A DNA stretch of 64,000 bases from Amoebophrya sp. A120 (taxonomy: Eukaryota > Sar > Dinophyceae > Syndiniales > Amoebophryaceae): positions 9,431,979 through 9,495,978 of the forward strand of contig CAJINV010000003.1 in the NCBI GenBank assembly GCA_905178155.1, in the 5' to 3' direction. Position 1 is the first letter of the stretch, and every line of letters begins with the position of its first letter. Shown here piece by piece: positions 33,801 to 43,792 of the stretch. The notes under the pieces were generated by a model that did no database searches, was not told the DNA's origin, and was given only the letters and a program-made list of their open reading frames with translations. A program made the translations under genes and the position numbers.

Positions 33801-36468
33801 GGGGCCTTGGGGTCGGAAGTTTCCTTAGGGGACCTTGGGGGCCGAACGGCGGAGGTTTCGGGGGCCGTGGAACCCGAAGCGCGGGGTTTTCGGGGACCTC
33901 GGGAACCGGAGATCGAAGGTTTCCGGGGCCTCGGGGCCCGGGGGGCGGAGGTTTCGGGGGTCGCGGGGCCCGGAGGTCCTCCGGAGGTTTCGGGGGCCGC
34001 GCGACCCGGGGTCGAAGGTTTCCTCTCGGGGGCCGCGGGGCCCGAAGGTCGGAGGTTTCGAAGGTCGCGGCGGTTTTGGTCGGGGGGTTTCCGGGGTCGA
34101 GGCTCGAGGTCGCGGGAGTTTTTGCTGGAGGTTTCGGGCGGTGAGCGTTATAGTTTTTTGCTCTATAGTTGCCATTATCCTCCTTTCCCCAGTGGGGGTT
34201 CCGGCGAAGTTTTCTCTTGGAAGTTTGCCAAGGATGTTGCTGACCATGAAGCAAAGCTGTTCAACTACGCATGTGAGGACGCTGCCTTAGGAATTTGGGC
34301 GGCAGAACAATTATCAGGCGTTCGCATGGTTACAACTCGACCAAAAGGCGACGACACGCAGGCGTGGCGCTGGTTGATAAACGCTCGACGTGTTGAATCG
34401 GGTATGGTGGGGGCGAGAGGCATGTATGAGTTTTGCGATGTATGAGCCTCATACATCGCAAAACTCATACATCATACATCGAAGATTTGAGGAGAACGCG
34501 ACGGCTTCCGTGTACGATGTATAATGTGCCGTACATGGTCCAGTGTATGATGTGCGATGTATGATGCATTGATGTATCACACATTGCAAATTGGATACAT
34601 CAATGCACGATGTATGATACATCGTGCATTGATGTATCATACTTACATTGTACATCAATGCACGATGTATGATACATCGTACATTGATGTATCATACATT
34701 GCAAATTGGATACATCAATGTACGATGTATGACACATCATACGTTGATGTGTCACACATTGCAAATTGGATACATCAATGCGCGATGTATGATACATTGA
34801 TGTATCATACATCATACATTGATGTTTCATACATTGTACATGGATGTGTCACATTGTACATTGATGTATCATACATGGCACATCATACATCGTACGTCAT
34901 ACAGATACATCGTTACGTCATACATGGCGCATCATACATGGTACGTCATACATGGCACGTCATACATGATGCATTGGTTGGATGTGTGGCGCTGCTTGCT
35001 TGGTGTTTGGTGCTGCTGCTTGATGCTGCTGCTGGCTTGCTGGTGGTTTGCTTGCTTGCTGGTTGGTTGTCAAAGCTGGCTGCTTTTTTGCTGGTTGGGT
35101 AGCATTCGTGGCTGCTTTTTTGCTGGTTGGTTGTTTTGCTTGTTTGGTTGTCAAAACGCCGGAACGACAACCGCTCGCGACAAGACCCGCCGACCCCACC
35201 CGCGCCTAAGGCTGCGTCACGATGAGGGTGAGGTACGTCGCGGGTGGTAGTGTGGGGGCCAAAAATGTCCTGCATGCGTGTCCTCCACGCGGGCGGCCCC
35301 TGGGTGTGTCACACTAGCGGCCTTTCCTGGCGCAGAGTGCACAGCGAACGACTAGGATGGGGCCGGTGCCAGAAGCGTGTGCGGCTGTGCAGGGCTTCAG
35401 CACATGACATGCGGCGCCCGCCCCTCTCCACCAGGTCGATGCATGCAGGTGAATCGTTCCGACGATTGAAACGACGTGCCACGATCATGTCTACCCTAGG
35501 ACAGTGGATTCGATCTGCAGAAAGATACCGAAACTCAGCACACCAGCAGGGGCGCGAGACAACCAAACCACCAACCAGCAAAAAAAGCACTTTGAGGATT
35601 CTTGTGGTGTATCCGCGAAATTTCAAAATTTTATTTTTATTGATTTGCAAAATCCGCGAAATTTCAAAATTTTATTTTTATTGATTTGCAAAATCCGCGA
35701 AATTTCCTTTTTTTATTTTTATTGCCTAGGGAAATTTACAGCAAACCAGCAAGCAAGCAGTGCACCAAGCAGCACCACACAACCAACCAAACCACCAGAC
35801 CACACTACACCATACCCCATGTATGATGTGCCATGTATGATGTGCCATGTATGATGTGCCATGTATGATGTACCATGTATGATGTACCATGTATGATGTA
35901 TGATGTATGATGTACCTCAAGCACAGAAGTTGCGATGTGTGATGTATGATGTATGATGTATGATGTACCTCAAGCGCAGAATTTGCGATGTATGATGTAT
36001 GATGTACGAGGTACCTACCGCGCAGAATTTGCGATGTGTGATGTATGATGTAGGAGGTACATACATCGCAGAATTTGCGATGTATGATGTATGATGTATG
36101 ATGTACAATGTTCGAAAGGTCGTTCTCCTCAAATCTTCGATGTATGATGTATGAGTTTTGCGATGTATGAGGCTCATACATCGCAAAACTCATACATGCC
36201 TCTCGCCCCCACCATATTGGGTGAATCCGGCGACATCGACAAAGCTTGCATGGACCCGGAGGCAATAATTATTGGCGACCTGACGCCCGAGCAAATCCGG
36301 GCCTGCGCTGAAAACGACGCAAGAAAAGGACGCGTTGGGCCCGACGGTTGGTGCACCGACATACAGCCTGCGAGGCTGGCTACAAATCCTGCAGTCCCGA
36401 TGCAGCAGCTGCGTTCCTTCGACAGAATGCAACTCATGCATGATGGACCGGCGGGTCGAATGCGCTGA
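30808..36468 (+). CDS. Glycosyltransferase family 31 (beta-1,3-galactosyltransferase-like)
   Basis: Family 31 enzymes transfer galactose or N-acetyl sugars in beta-1,3 linkage in the Golgi lumen. Resolved exons: up to 31493, 34193-34403, 36223-36468. The first in-frame ATG (30808) already lies inside the domain (MFVLVLSARENF, RKVMRATW), so the true N-terminus with its membrane anchor lies in an unresolved upstream exon. Family signs: the RxxxRxTW block, DVYHNSSLKMKLGLKW, and the metal-binding VDDDTYLRP. Then YPHTYY joins GGSGEVFSWKFA across intron 1, and the EDAALGIW motif follows in exon 2. The segment before DVYHN is longer than usual and polar, with Lys/Glu/Gln-rich helix. Intron 1 (31494-34192) is GT-AG; intron 2 (34404-36222) is a foldback element whose removal keeps the frame. 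The C-terminal 81 residues are unlike anything I recognise. A further frame continues at 36471-36659, so the end is not certain. Confidence 0.82.
31590..33530. repeat. CTAGCGGCC satellite with embedded CCCTCCCCTG array
   Basis: Degenerate units of roughly 12-20 bp around CCCTAGCGGCC and GGCCTAGCC run from about 31590 to 32795 and resume at 33126-33530. Between them, about 32796-33125 is an almost perfect (CCCTCCCCTG)n array of some 30 units, with an N at 32892. No long open frame or gene lies in it. Confidence 0.9.
33530..34135. repeat. GACCTCGGGACCCGGAGG minisatellite
   Basis: Degenerate units of about 40-50 bp alternate GACCTCGGGACCCGG with CGGAGGTTTCGGGG. The strand bias is G on +. It ends shortly before the GT31 exon 2 acceptor. 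Open frames on both strands (33745-34254) arise from the repeat; only the + frame downstream of 34193 is coding. Confidence 0.8.
34404..36215 (+). mobile_element. Foldback element forming intron 2 of the GT31 gene
   Basis: An 1812-bp element with perfect 95-bp terminal inverted repeats (34404-34498 and 36121-36215). Each repeat contains its own 25-bp hairpin stem: ATGTATGAGTTTTGCGATGT and continuation, then the reverse complement. Flanks are ATCGGGT (34397-34403) and ATTGGGT (36216-36222), a 7-bp duplication with one mismatch. Inside are arrays of GATGTATGATACATC-like words on both sides, then GCTTGCTGGTTGG-type sequence on the left mirrored by CCAACCAGCAAGC-type on the right. The whole is therefore a large imperfect palindrome around a unique centre (about 35200-35560). 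It encodes no recognisable protein. Excising 34404-36222 joins GGT to GAA in frame. No GT-AG boundary fits. Confidence 0.85.
35600..35730 (+). repeat. Tandem 40-bp AT-rich repeat inside the foldback element
   Basis: Nearly three units containing CCGCGAAATTTC, AAAATTTTATTTTTATTG and ATTTGCAAAAT. It lies just right of the centre of the element and has no mirrored counterpart on the left, so it breaks the palindrome's symmetry. Confidence 0.8.
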
Positions 36469-37570
36469 CCGTGACGCTGCAAGAAATTGCGAATCTGACA
36501 GACGGCGCCAACGCACAAGAAGAGGGTCTCTCATGCGCCATCAGGCGTTTGCCATCGACCCGGGAAATCCTGCTGCATGATATCAGGAGACACGGCGTTG
36601 CATCTTCGAGCGCAGGGCTGTCCACCCTGGTGCGAGTTTTTTTAACGACGATATGCTGAAAGGGTGCTCAGCGAAGATCACCTAACCTCCGACCACTTCT
36701 GAAACCAGGAACAGCAGCTTTGGATGGTGGTCAAAAATATATAATGTCTTGAGAAGATTCGGTCCGGTATTTGGGCGTCTCACATCAACTAGGGATAGCG
36801 CCGAATCCCTGTGCGCTGAATCTCTCTTATTGCGCTCGTGAATATCGTCCTGCTCCTCCTGCTTATAAATTTTTTATAAATGTGTTGACTTTATTGTGTT
36901 TCTTCTTCTTGTCTTTGTGTTTAATAGACCTTTTTTTACTCTTTCCTTCAAAAGCGAAAGGAGCAAGTTCTGACAAATGTCGAACGATTGAGAATAAAGC
37001 GAGCTCTTCGTAGGTTGCTTTCGTTTAGCTATAGCCTGTAGCGAGCTCTTCGTAGTTTTTTTGGAACAGCTCTGACGCTTTCTGGCACCTCCGGAATCCC
37101 GGACGTGATCACTTCTGTCACCCTGCGAAACGCAGGCCCCCCAAGAAGCAGACCATGACAGAGAGGTCGCCGCCTACAACTACAAGCGGCGCGCGCTACA
37201 GCCATTCGCGCGAGACCCTTGCCCCCCCGTCCTCCGACCGTTCTGGCTTTGCGCATACGGGTCCACTCTCTCTTCCTCTTTTTTCATCGTGGGAACAACA
37301 GTTCTCCTCTTCACAAAAACATAACAGAAGGCGAGTTTCTCAATTACAAGAGTGTGGAGACACACCGCCGAGCGTGGAGCCTCTGGCGCCTTTTCTTCAT
37401 GGCGCCTTTTCTTAATGCAGGGTTTCCGGATGCTCAAGCCCCTAGGTCTTCGCCCTGCTGCTTCATTCTCGTGCGGCATGATGCGCAGGGCGATGACGTT
37501 ATTACTTTGATGACTCAGTCGCCTGACCCTGACCCTGAGTGATACTTAGCGGTAGGCGGTGGAACAAGAT
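36469..37570. other. 3' flank of GT31 gene
   Basis: A frame at 36471-36659 (TLQEIANLTDG...) overlaps the end of GT31 exon 3 by position and could be a misread continuation, but I find no splice pair joining them. A T-rich segment at 36860-36950 may be 3' untranslated sequence. The direct repeat GCGAGCTCTTCGTAG occurs at 36999 and 37041. No other gene is recognised. Confidence 0.3.
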
Positions 37571-37582
37571 GTCAACTTACCC

Positions 37583-38443
37583 ATGTGGAAGATGGGCTCG
37601 GCCAGTGCAATTCTTGTTTTTGGTGCGATCCTTGTGTCTCTATCTGCAGTCGAGCGAGCTTGCTGTGCGCAGAAGTTTTCGCTGACTTTTGGATCGCGCT
37701 CGGTTACGACATTCGGCTTGGTCCGGCGAGATTTTTTCAGGCGTCGGCCTCGCTATCAGCTGCAGACGCACACACGAAATCGGGTGCTGTTCTGGTCTGT
37801 TGTCAATCTCAACGCACCTACGACTCTAATTTCGCAAAATGGTTTCTCCGAAAGTCTACGACTCTGGCACAGCAAGTGCGTGGAGAACCGAAGGCGCGTC
37901 GTTATTGCCGAGGCCCCGGGACTCGTGAAGAACAGACCCATGCCGCCAGTCCTGTTCCCTGGAATCAAAAGCGCGGCAAAGTGGGTAGGCAGCCTCCCCA
38001 GCTGGCGCTACTTTTGCGCATGCGTCACGTCAGGAGGGTGCCCCGGGAGGGCCGGCGTCCGTTTCTTTGCCGGGCCCGCCGGCTTGGCTCGAGTGCTGCG
38101 CGCAATCCGCCTGGACCAGCCCGGGGACACCGGGGGGGGTCCGCGGTCGCGGAGGATGTGGCTTGCGGGCCTTGAATTGTTTCTGCCTGAGGGCGGGTCG
38201 CGGCCCTGCCGGAATCGGTTGACGCCAACCGGCAGGACCGACCGACCTCGGGAGGCCCGAGAAAATCGAGCTAGTTCATTGCAGCGTCCAGCATCACTGC
38301 GCGACCGCAGCGCGAGGGGGGGCGCGGAGAAGCGCACCAAGCATAGGGGAGGAGCGCCAAACAGGAGGCGTGCGAGTTTTGTTGCTTTGGCTTTGCATTT
38401 GGCGTTTTTAGCTCGCCCCCCGCGGGCCGGGCCTGGTTTGTAG
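37583..38443 (+). CDS. Possible secreted or membrane-targeted protein exon, unrecognised
   Basis: An ATG-initiated frame begins with a signal-peptide-like segment: a short basic start, a hydrophobic core reading ASAILVFGAILVSLSA, then Cys/Ala residues suited to cleavage. The next 80-100 residues are basic and not recognised. After about 38000 composition becomes GC-driven, and the frame runs into the next MITE copy, so the true coding part is probably shorter and followed by an intron. A second + frame is open over the same stretch. Confidence 0.25.
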   Translation: MWKMGSASAILVFGAILVSLSAVERACCAQKFSLTFGSRSVTTFGLVRRDFFRRRPRYQLQTHTRNRVLFWSVVNLNAPTTLISQNGFSESLRLWHSKCVENRRRVVIAEAPGLVKNRPMPPVLFPGIKSAAKWVGSLPSWRYFCACVTSGGCPGRAGVRFFAGPAGLARVLRAIRLDQPGDTGGGPRSRRMWLAGLELFLPEGGSRPCRNRLTPTGRTDRPREARENRASSLQRPASLRDRSARGGAEKRTKHRGGAPNRRRASFVALALHLAFLARPPRAGPGL

Positions 38444-39176
38444 TGAGGTCACCGAACGGTTCTAGCCTGGCAGTTTTCTTTACATGAATTGCCAAAAACG
38501 ACCGGTAGTTTTCAAGCCGACAGAGAGTTTTTTTGCATGAAAAAGGTCCCAGCGTGCAAGCCTGTTTGGCTTTGTCATCAACGAATCGCCGGCGGGTTCT
38601 GTCGATCGCCGCTACATAAAACGACGCAAGGGGGCCGTAAAAAGGGGCGCCCTTCTGAGGCGCCCGCCACGTGGGATGCTGGCGATTCATTCGAGGCGCC
38701 CAAAAGGGCGCCCGAAAAAAGCGCGCCCAAAATCAGAATAGCGAAACTGCATGGCCTTAGCGCGATTTCGCACCATTTTGGGCGGCCGCGAAAGCGGCCG
38801 CCTTTTCGCCGGTTTGTAATCGGGGGAAGCTTTGCAGAAAACGCAGACGCGAAAAATAAAAACGCAAAAAAGGAAAAGCGCGCCAGACGCGCGAAGCCAA
38901 TCCGCACGCTATGGGCCCGATTTTTCTTCTGTTTGTGGGTGCCCCCCCGTGGCGCCCGGATCGGCCCCATAGCGTCAGGGCTGGCTTCCGGACAGGAATT
39001 TTGCAAATTTGCCAAAAATCTTCCCCGTTTTTCAAACGGCCGCCATGCTGTGCGGCATAACCTTACCCAAGGCGGCACGGCGGGCCCAGAAAAGGCAAAG
39101 CCTTGGCTGCGGCAACGGTCGGCAAGAAAACGCCACCGACCTCACTACCTCCGCCCCGGCGGCTATTTTTGGTAGT
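38440..39176 (+). mobile_element. MITE-like repeat, second well-preserved copy
   Basis: The left end GTAGTGAGGTC (38440-38450) and right GACCTCACTAC (39138-39148) are exact inverted copies. The tail CTCCGCCCCGGCGGCTAT follows. The core GGGGCGCCCTTCTGAGGCGC (about 38644) and the hairpin GGCGGCCGC-GAAA-GCGGCCGCC plus TTTT (about 38782) match the copy at 21858-22587 in order and spacing. Intervening sequence differs by many substitutions and small indels, so the two are not a recent duplication. Confidence 0.8.
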
Positions 39177-39461
39177 TAGGTGAGTAGAAATCGTCCTCGG
39201 ACCAGACGGGCCGGCCGGCAGGCGTCGGTTTGCATGCTGGCCCGAGAGAATGTGGCCGCCATCCCTAAAGCGGAAGAAGGCGCGGCGAATATCGGCGAGC
39301 AGCAAGCGCGTCGCCTTCCCCTTCTTCGGCCTACTTTATATGTTTTTGCCCCTGGCTTTTATCTTTTGTTTGTGGGTGCGCTTAGTTTTGACTTTAAGGT
39401 GAATGCCCGGGGGACTTAGGCCGGATCATCCCCTTCAAGTGAAGAGCATTCCCCTCGAGGG

Positions 39462-39512
39462 CGTAGGGTTTAGGGTTGGTTTAGGGCTTAGGGTGTATGG
39501 TTTAGGTTTACG
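39462..39512 (+). repeat. Interstitial telomere-like TTTAGGG repeats
   Basis: About 50 bp of degenerate TTTAGGG units, including GGGTTTAGGGTTGG and GGTTTAGGGCTTAGGG. It lies inside the sequence, not at an end, shortly after a MITE copy. It may be a scar of break repair or of an ancestral telomere fusion. TTTAGGG is the telomere unit of plants, many algae and some alveolates. Confidence 0.6.
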
Positions 39513-41344
39513 GCGGTGTCGTCTGGGCCAGCCTTCGCGACGGTCGGCCCAGGCGATTCCCTTTGGCCCCTTCCTGTTCCGGGCCGGGGGCAGGCTCTGC
39601 CGGCCGCGGCGCCCTCGCCCCGCCCCCCTGTGTGTGTTCCCCCCTGGGCCGTTCGTTTGCCGGTGGGGCCACACTCGGTGGGGCCGGGACCCCGCTCGTC
39701 GGGGCCACACTGTGCCGCCTTTGTATGTTGCCTCGCTCGGGGGGCGGGGCCTTAGGCTGTCCCGGGCTTCTCTGGGTGGCTTCCCGCCCGTAGCACATCT
39801 GGAGCCAGGAAACGTATTGGAAGGCCTTCGAGCAAATACCAAGACGCCGCCCCGCCCTGCCCCCGGTCTGCCTGCCGCCGGCCTCGCTCGCTGCTCCCTG
39901 CCTGCCCCCGGCCCAACTCCTGGCCCCCCCACCTGCGTCTTGAGCTGGGTGATCCTTGGGGGGGTGATGTTGCCTATGTCTGTGCTTTGGTTGATTCCAA
40001 TTGCGAGGCCGGTCACCGCTAAAGCACTGGAGCACCTGCGCCAGCCGTCGCGTCATCGTCTTATGTAATCGGCCGTGCGTCACCCACTTAGGACGTAGCG
40101 ACTCTCTAGCTATGGCCGTCGTGTCTCGGATTTGCATCGACCGCCTTGCCTTTCCGACTGATTCTCACTCGCTCGTGTGCCCAATATACACAAGAGGCAG
40201 GCGCGCCGCCTCGTGAGATGCTAGAGCTTGGGCCCCGCCCTTCAGCAGACCGCGGCCCGCGGAAAACTCGACAGCGCCCGAGCAGTATCTCGCTTGCATT
40301 GAAGACGAAGCGAGCGCGCGCGCGGACTTTGGCGTTTTGGCTTTCAGCCTTTCGGTCCGTATTCTACTTTTGCGGTCGTCCTACAACTTGTGTCGGCCGT
40401 CGCCTTTAGTTTTTGCGTTTGAGGATTGCCCTCTTGGTTTTTGCGTTTAGTTTCTACTCCTATTTAGGCTCTGCCCTCGCTTCAGACCCCCTAGCGTTTG
40501 CTCTTTCTTGCTTTTTGGCTCATGAATTGCAAGAAACTAGTAGTGCCAGCCTCGCCGGCACGGAACCGCTTCGGAGCATTTCACGGGCGCCCTGCCAGTT
40601 CTAGCAGCGAAGCAAGTAGAACAAGAAGGGCAAAAAGAAAAAAAAGAGCGCCGCAGCGGCCGCGATCATTCGATCGCCGGGAGCGGGGCCGCCGACCGGA
40701 TCCGGAACCGGCCGCCGGCAGAAGTGTCGTCGGCACCGGAATCGCCGGCACCGGGATCGCCGGCACAACGGGGACCCGGGGCCGGCGCGCGTGCTTCAGG
40801 CACAATTAGGCGCCGGCAGGCGGGCAGACGAGACTTGGCCACGATCCCCCTGGCGCGCACCAGCTCGGACCGCGGCCGGGCGCCGGCAGCCTGCTAGGGC
40901 CGGCCACGGCCTGGCACCGCCTCGGCGACGGTTTGCCTGGCGTTGGCGGGCTTGGGCCGCGATCTGGCGTCGGCCTGGCTACGATCTTGCACCGGCTTGG
41001 CCACGAGCCTGGGGGTCTGCCGTGCCCGTTTTTCGCTTGGTCTCGGGGCCCGCTTGGTGGATGTCTTGGAGGTGGCCATAAATATACATCTCGTCAATCG
41101 TAGAAAGGAAGCGAAGAAGACAACCTGCTACAACAACTCCCATGCTGCAACCATACATACCACGGAAAATTGGAACGGAAAACAAAAGGAGCTGCATGAA
41201 CATCACTGAGACGGGTTCAAAATGATTAGAAGTTGCTTCAGTAATGAGGAAGGTTGAGGTTTTCACGAAAAAAAATGCGCTGGCGCAAGACCAGGTCGAC
41301 GATTTTTTGCAGTCCGGGAAAAATTGTATTTCCGGGTTCCAGCA
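39513..41344. other. GC-rich region, no supported gene
   Basis: Strongly GC-rich to about 41060. Overlapping frames on both strands (for example 39403-40068 + and 39508-40137 -) lack motifs. Short GCCGGCACCGG-type repeats occur at 40680-40780 and related CGGCTTGGCC words to 41010. The end (41060-41340) is less GC-rich and holds nothing recognised. Confidence 0.35.
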
Positions 41345-41494
41345 TGCGGTTGTTGGCTCCTTTTTGTTTTTCTCTCCGGCGCCGGACGTCGGCACAAGTT
41401 CGAGTTTTCTGAATTTACGTTTGGCATTGCGGAGGTCTGTGAGCAGCCTCTGTGAGAGCGAAAGTCGCTGAGCGAGGGTCGGCGAGAGTGATCT
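41345..41494 (+). repeat. Dispersed repeat family 2, copy 2
   Basis: About 150 bp matching 21263-21412 in the same orientation, with scattered differences. The matching region ends at GAGAGTGAT in both. In this copy an ATG frame starts directly after the repeat. Confidence 0.75.
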
Positions 41495-41668
41495 ATGTAT
41501 ACAACGAAAACCACCAGGAGCAGGATGGACCCGCAGCTGCCTTTGCCTCTGGCAGTGCTAGGTGGTCAACATGAGTGCAGTCTATCGGTACCCTTCTCAT
41601 GCTTCAATCTTCTAGTTCTAGACCAGGACGGCGACGGGCAAGCAAAAGCAGCCTTGCATATCCTCTGA
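41495..41668 (+). CDS. Possible short ORF or first exon with a DQDGDG motif
   Basis: A 57-residue frame starting at ATG 41495 (a second ATG at 41525) ends at a stop after reading FNLLVLDQDGDGQAKAAL. The Asp-rich turn resembles a calcium-binding loop of the EF-hand or FG-GAP kind, but one loop is not enough to assign a family. It could be the first exon of a gene whose further exons lie in 41670-42240, where other frames are open. No splice pair was convincing. Confidence 0.2.
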   Translation: MYTTKTTRSRMDPQLPLPLAVLGGQHECSLSVPFSCFNLLVLDQDGDGQAKAALHIL

Positions 41669-42462
41669 AGATTTCACCCTCTGACGATCTGCAGGGTGAG
41701 TGTCGAAGTCGCTCAGCGTTGCAAAAATCGGAACAGTCTTTGCGTTTTTTTGACTTTAGAGGCCAAGAGGGTTCTTCTGTATTCCTTTTCGAAGATATTT
41801 ACTTTGGACATTTTCTCCAGATGCCAGGGCCAGGCGAACACCTGGCAAACGAAGTGACTTTCGGGCCATTCCGAAAAAGCAGTATTGGGGGCTCGTCCAC
41901 TCATGATGAGAAGGCGAGACGGCAATGGACTATCAAGGATACGCAGAGCTACGGTGATGGTGATGGTGAAGATATGTGTAATTCCAAAATATGAACACAC
42001 TTCTTCCATAATCCCAGACGTGTGTCTTTTGCTTTTTCGTTTGCTTGTCTGGCATGGAAATGTCTCAGCACTTTCGAGGTTCGGACTTCGGGTGCCCGCC
42101 AGCCGTAAGAAGAAATTGCCGTGGCTTCGGTGCGAGACGTCCAATTTTTGATAACCACAGTCGTTCTGTTCGAGTTCATCTGAACGAGGCGGCGGAAGTT
42201 TTGCAGAAAACTGCCAGTGTTCATGTGTTAGTTTACTTTTGATCATGATTGATTGATTTACGTGTGCCGGGCCATCGTAGCGCTCCATTTGCGACATCCC
42301 CGCGATATTCCGTTTTGTTGTCGTTCACTTTACGTTTTGTGCGTTTCGTTGAAGTTTCAAGGAAGCGTAAACTTGTGTCAGTTCGTTAAGCGAAAGAACA
42401 CAAACTGGCTGTAGTTTCTTGCGAACGTCTTTGCAAGATTGGTTTTGGTACGACTTAGACAA

Positions 42463-42897
42463 ATGATGAAGGCAGCAAAGAGGCAAAGGCATGAGTGGCA
42501 GCTCTTGAAGGTTCGGCTTCGATTTTCACATACCGGAGGGAGCTCTCGCGGAGTACGCTTCTACGTGCGCCATTTGTTGGAAAACTGGCGCAAGGGCAAT
42601 CCCCAGGTTGAGCTAGTCACCCAGCATTCTCAATTTGATCATCCGCAACTAACAGCGGAATGGCGATCGGGAGAGTGTCAGACGATATGTTTACGAAATA
42701 TGACAGCGAATCAACTTGATCAATTGCTGGAGCTGTGTCGCAATTCTGAGTCTCCAAATTTGTTTCTGAAGCATGGAGGTCCGCGAGTTTGGACTGAGCG
42801 TCGGAGTACTCCGGAAACCGAGATTAACGCCCACGCACGCATCAAGCAGGCATGTGTACTATTGGTGCTTCCCGAGGGGTCACACGTTCGTGACTAG
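42463..42897 (+). CDS. mrpl43: Mitochondrial large-subunit ribosomal protein mL43
   Basis: A structural protein of the mitochondrial ribosome large subunit, of the L51/S25/CI-B8 thioredoxin-like domain family. The 144-residue frame starts at ATG 42463 (a second ATG directly follows) with a basic N-terminus. Then come RLRFSHTGGSSRGVRFYV, typical of the family's first strand, and NPQVELVTQ, HPQLTAEW and ICLRNM. It ends in a LELCRNSE...LKHGGPRVWTER segment. Length is usual for the family. The protein would be made in the cytosol and imported; the basic start could serve this, though no classical presequence is obvious. The frame is open upstream without an ATG, so an earlier exon is possible. 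The last 25 residues are less family-like. Confidence 0.85.
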   Translation: MMKAAKRQRHEWQLLKVRLRFSHTGGSSRGVRFYVRHLLENWRKGNPQVELVTQHSQFDHPQLTAEWRSGECQTICLRNMTANQLDQLLELCRNSESPNLFLKHGGPRVWTERRSTPETEINAHARIKQACVLLVLPEGSHVRD

Positions 42898-42953
42898 ATA
42901 GACAAGCGCCATCCCTTCCTCGTGGTGGCAGTGCCGCAGAGATTCGCTGACCA

Positions 42954-43283
42954 ATGCCTGCGCAGCGCATGGCCCCTTTTTCCGTCTTTGAGCGCTTGAC
43001 TGTGAAATGGCCTACGCATTCGCCGTCCTTAGTCCATATCAAAGAAATCGCTGCGCTCAGTGCTTATTGTGGCGCCAGTTGGCTTGATTTTTCGGGTATA
43101 ACGTTTGCGGCCGTGGTTGCTAAATGCACCTTGCAGGCCTCAAAGCTAAACGGAGGCGCAGCCAGACGATCTCCGCCACCCGATTTGTTTCATCCGTTAC
43201 GCCGAGGAGTAGTAGAACAAAGCGCGTATGTTTGGGATTATTATGCTGGCTCGGCGCCAAAAGGTTGCGCGACAAAGCAATAG
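42954..43283 (+). CDS. Possible small ORF downstream of mL43, unrecognised
   Basis: An ATG frame of 109 codons beginning 56 bp after the mL43 stop. The translation has a mixed, non-repetitive composition with a hydrophobic middle (CGASWLDFSGITFAAVVAKC) and ends with WDYYAGSAPKG. I recognise no family. It may instead be mL43 3' untranslated sequence. Confidence 0.25.
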   Translation: MPAQRMAPFSVFERLTVKWPTHSPSLVHIKEIAALSAYCGASWLDFSGITFAAVVAKCTLQASKLNGGAARRSPPPDLFHPLRRGVVEQSAYVWDYYAGSAPKGCATKQ

Positions 43284-43792
43284 ATGCCCTCTCGGCATAA
43301 ATTTAGTGCTGGAACGCACCGCCTAAGTTAGTCGCACGGGCGCAAACGATTTCGCCGACCTGGTCGCAGAGAAAAGTTGACGCAAAGTTGCGAGCAGGCC
43401 TCGTCTTGATTTTTTCTTAGAGTAGATATGCCCCAGCGGCCTCGTTTTTCAAAAGCTCAGCTCCATGCCTGGAATTTTTTCCCCAGTTCAGGCGTGGGGC
43501 CGGGCGGGTATCTCTGCAATGCCCCCGGTCGATTTCAAAAGAACGCACGGAGAAGTAATGACATTGTCGCAGCAGCGAACACAGACAGGCCGACTGTCCG
43601 CCACTGCTCCGCATTGAGAAGGCTCGGGGCAGTCTACGCCGCCTCTCATCGTGGGGCACAGCTCTGCGCGCCTACTGGTACTGATGCTCTTTCTTTGTCA
43701 TGCACGTACTAGATAATGTTAGGGGGCTTGCAACTTTCTTCTGAAAAAATCCGTTCGAGGTCGTTTATCTCGGTATATCGAGTATCCAGGGC

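Larger units (their letters stand above)
31494..34192 (+). other. Satellite-filled intron 1 of the GT31 gene
   Basis: A 2699-bp intron with donor GTCGCAAG and acceptor TTTCCCCAG. Its joining makes a Tyr codon and recreates the family's Y-P-x-Y-x-G-x-S stretch. Almost all of it is repetitive: CTAGCGGCC units, CCCTCCCCTG units, then GACCTCGGGACCCGG units. It holds one undetermined base at 32892, consistent with assembly difficulty. Confidence 0.75.

Noticed and set aside
34557-36265. Tyr/His/Met-rich ORFs (MYDV-, YIIHHTS-like peptides)
   Set aside because: They arise from the GATGTATGATACATC repeats of the foldback element and appear on both strands because the element is palindromic.
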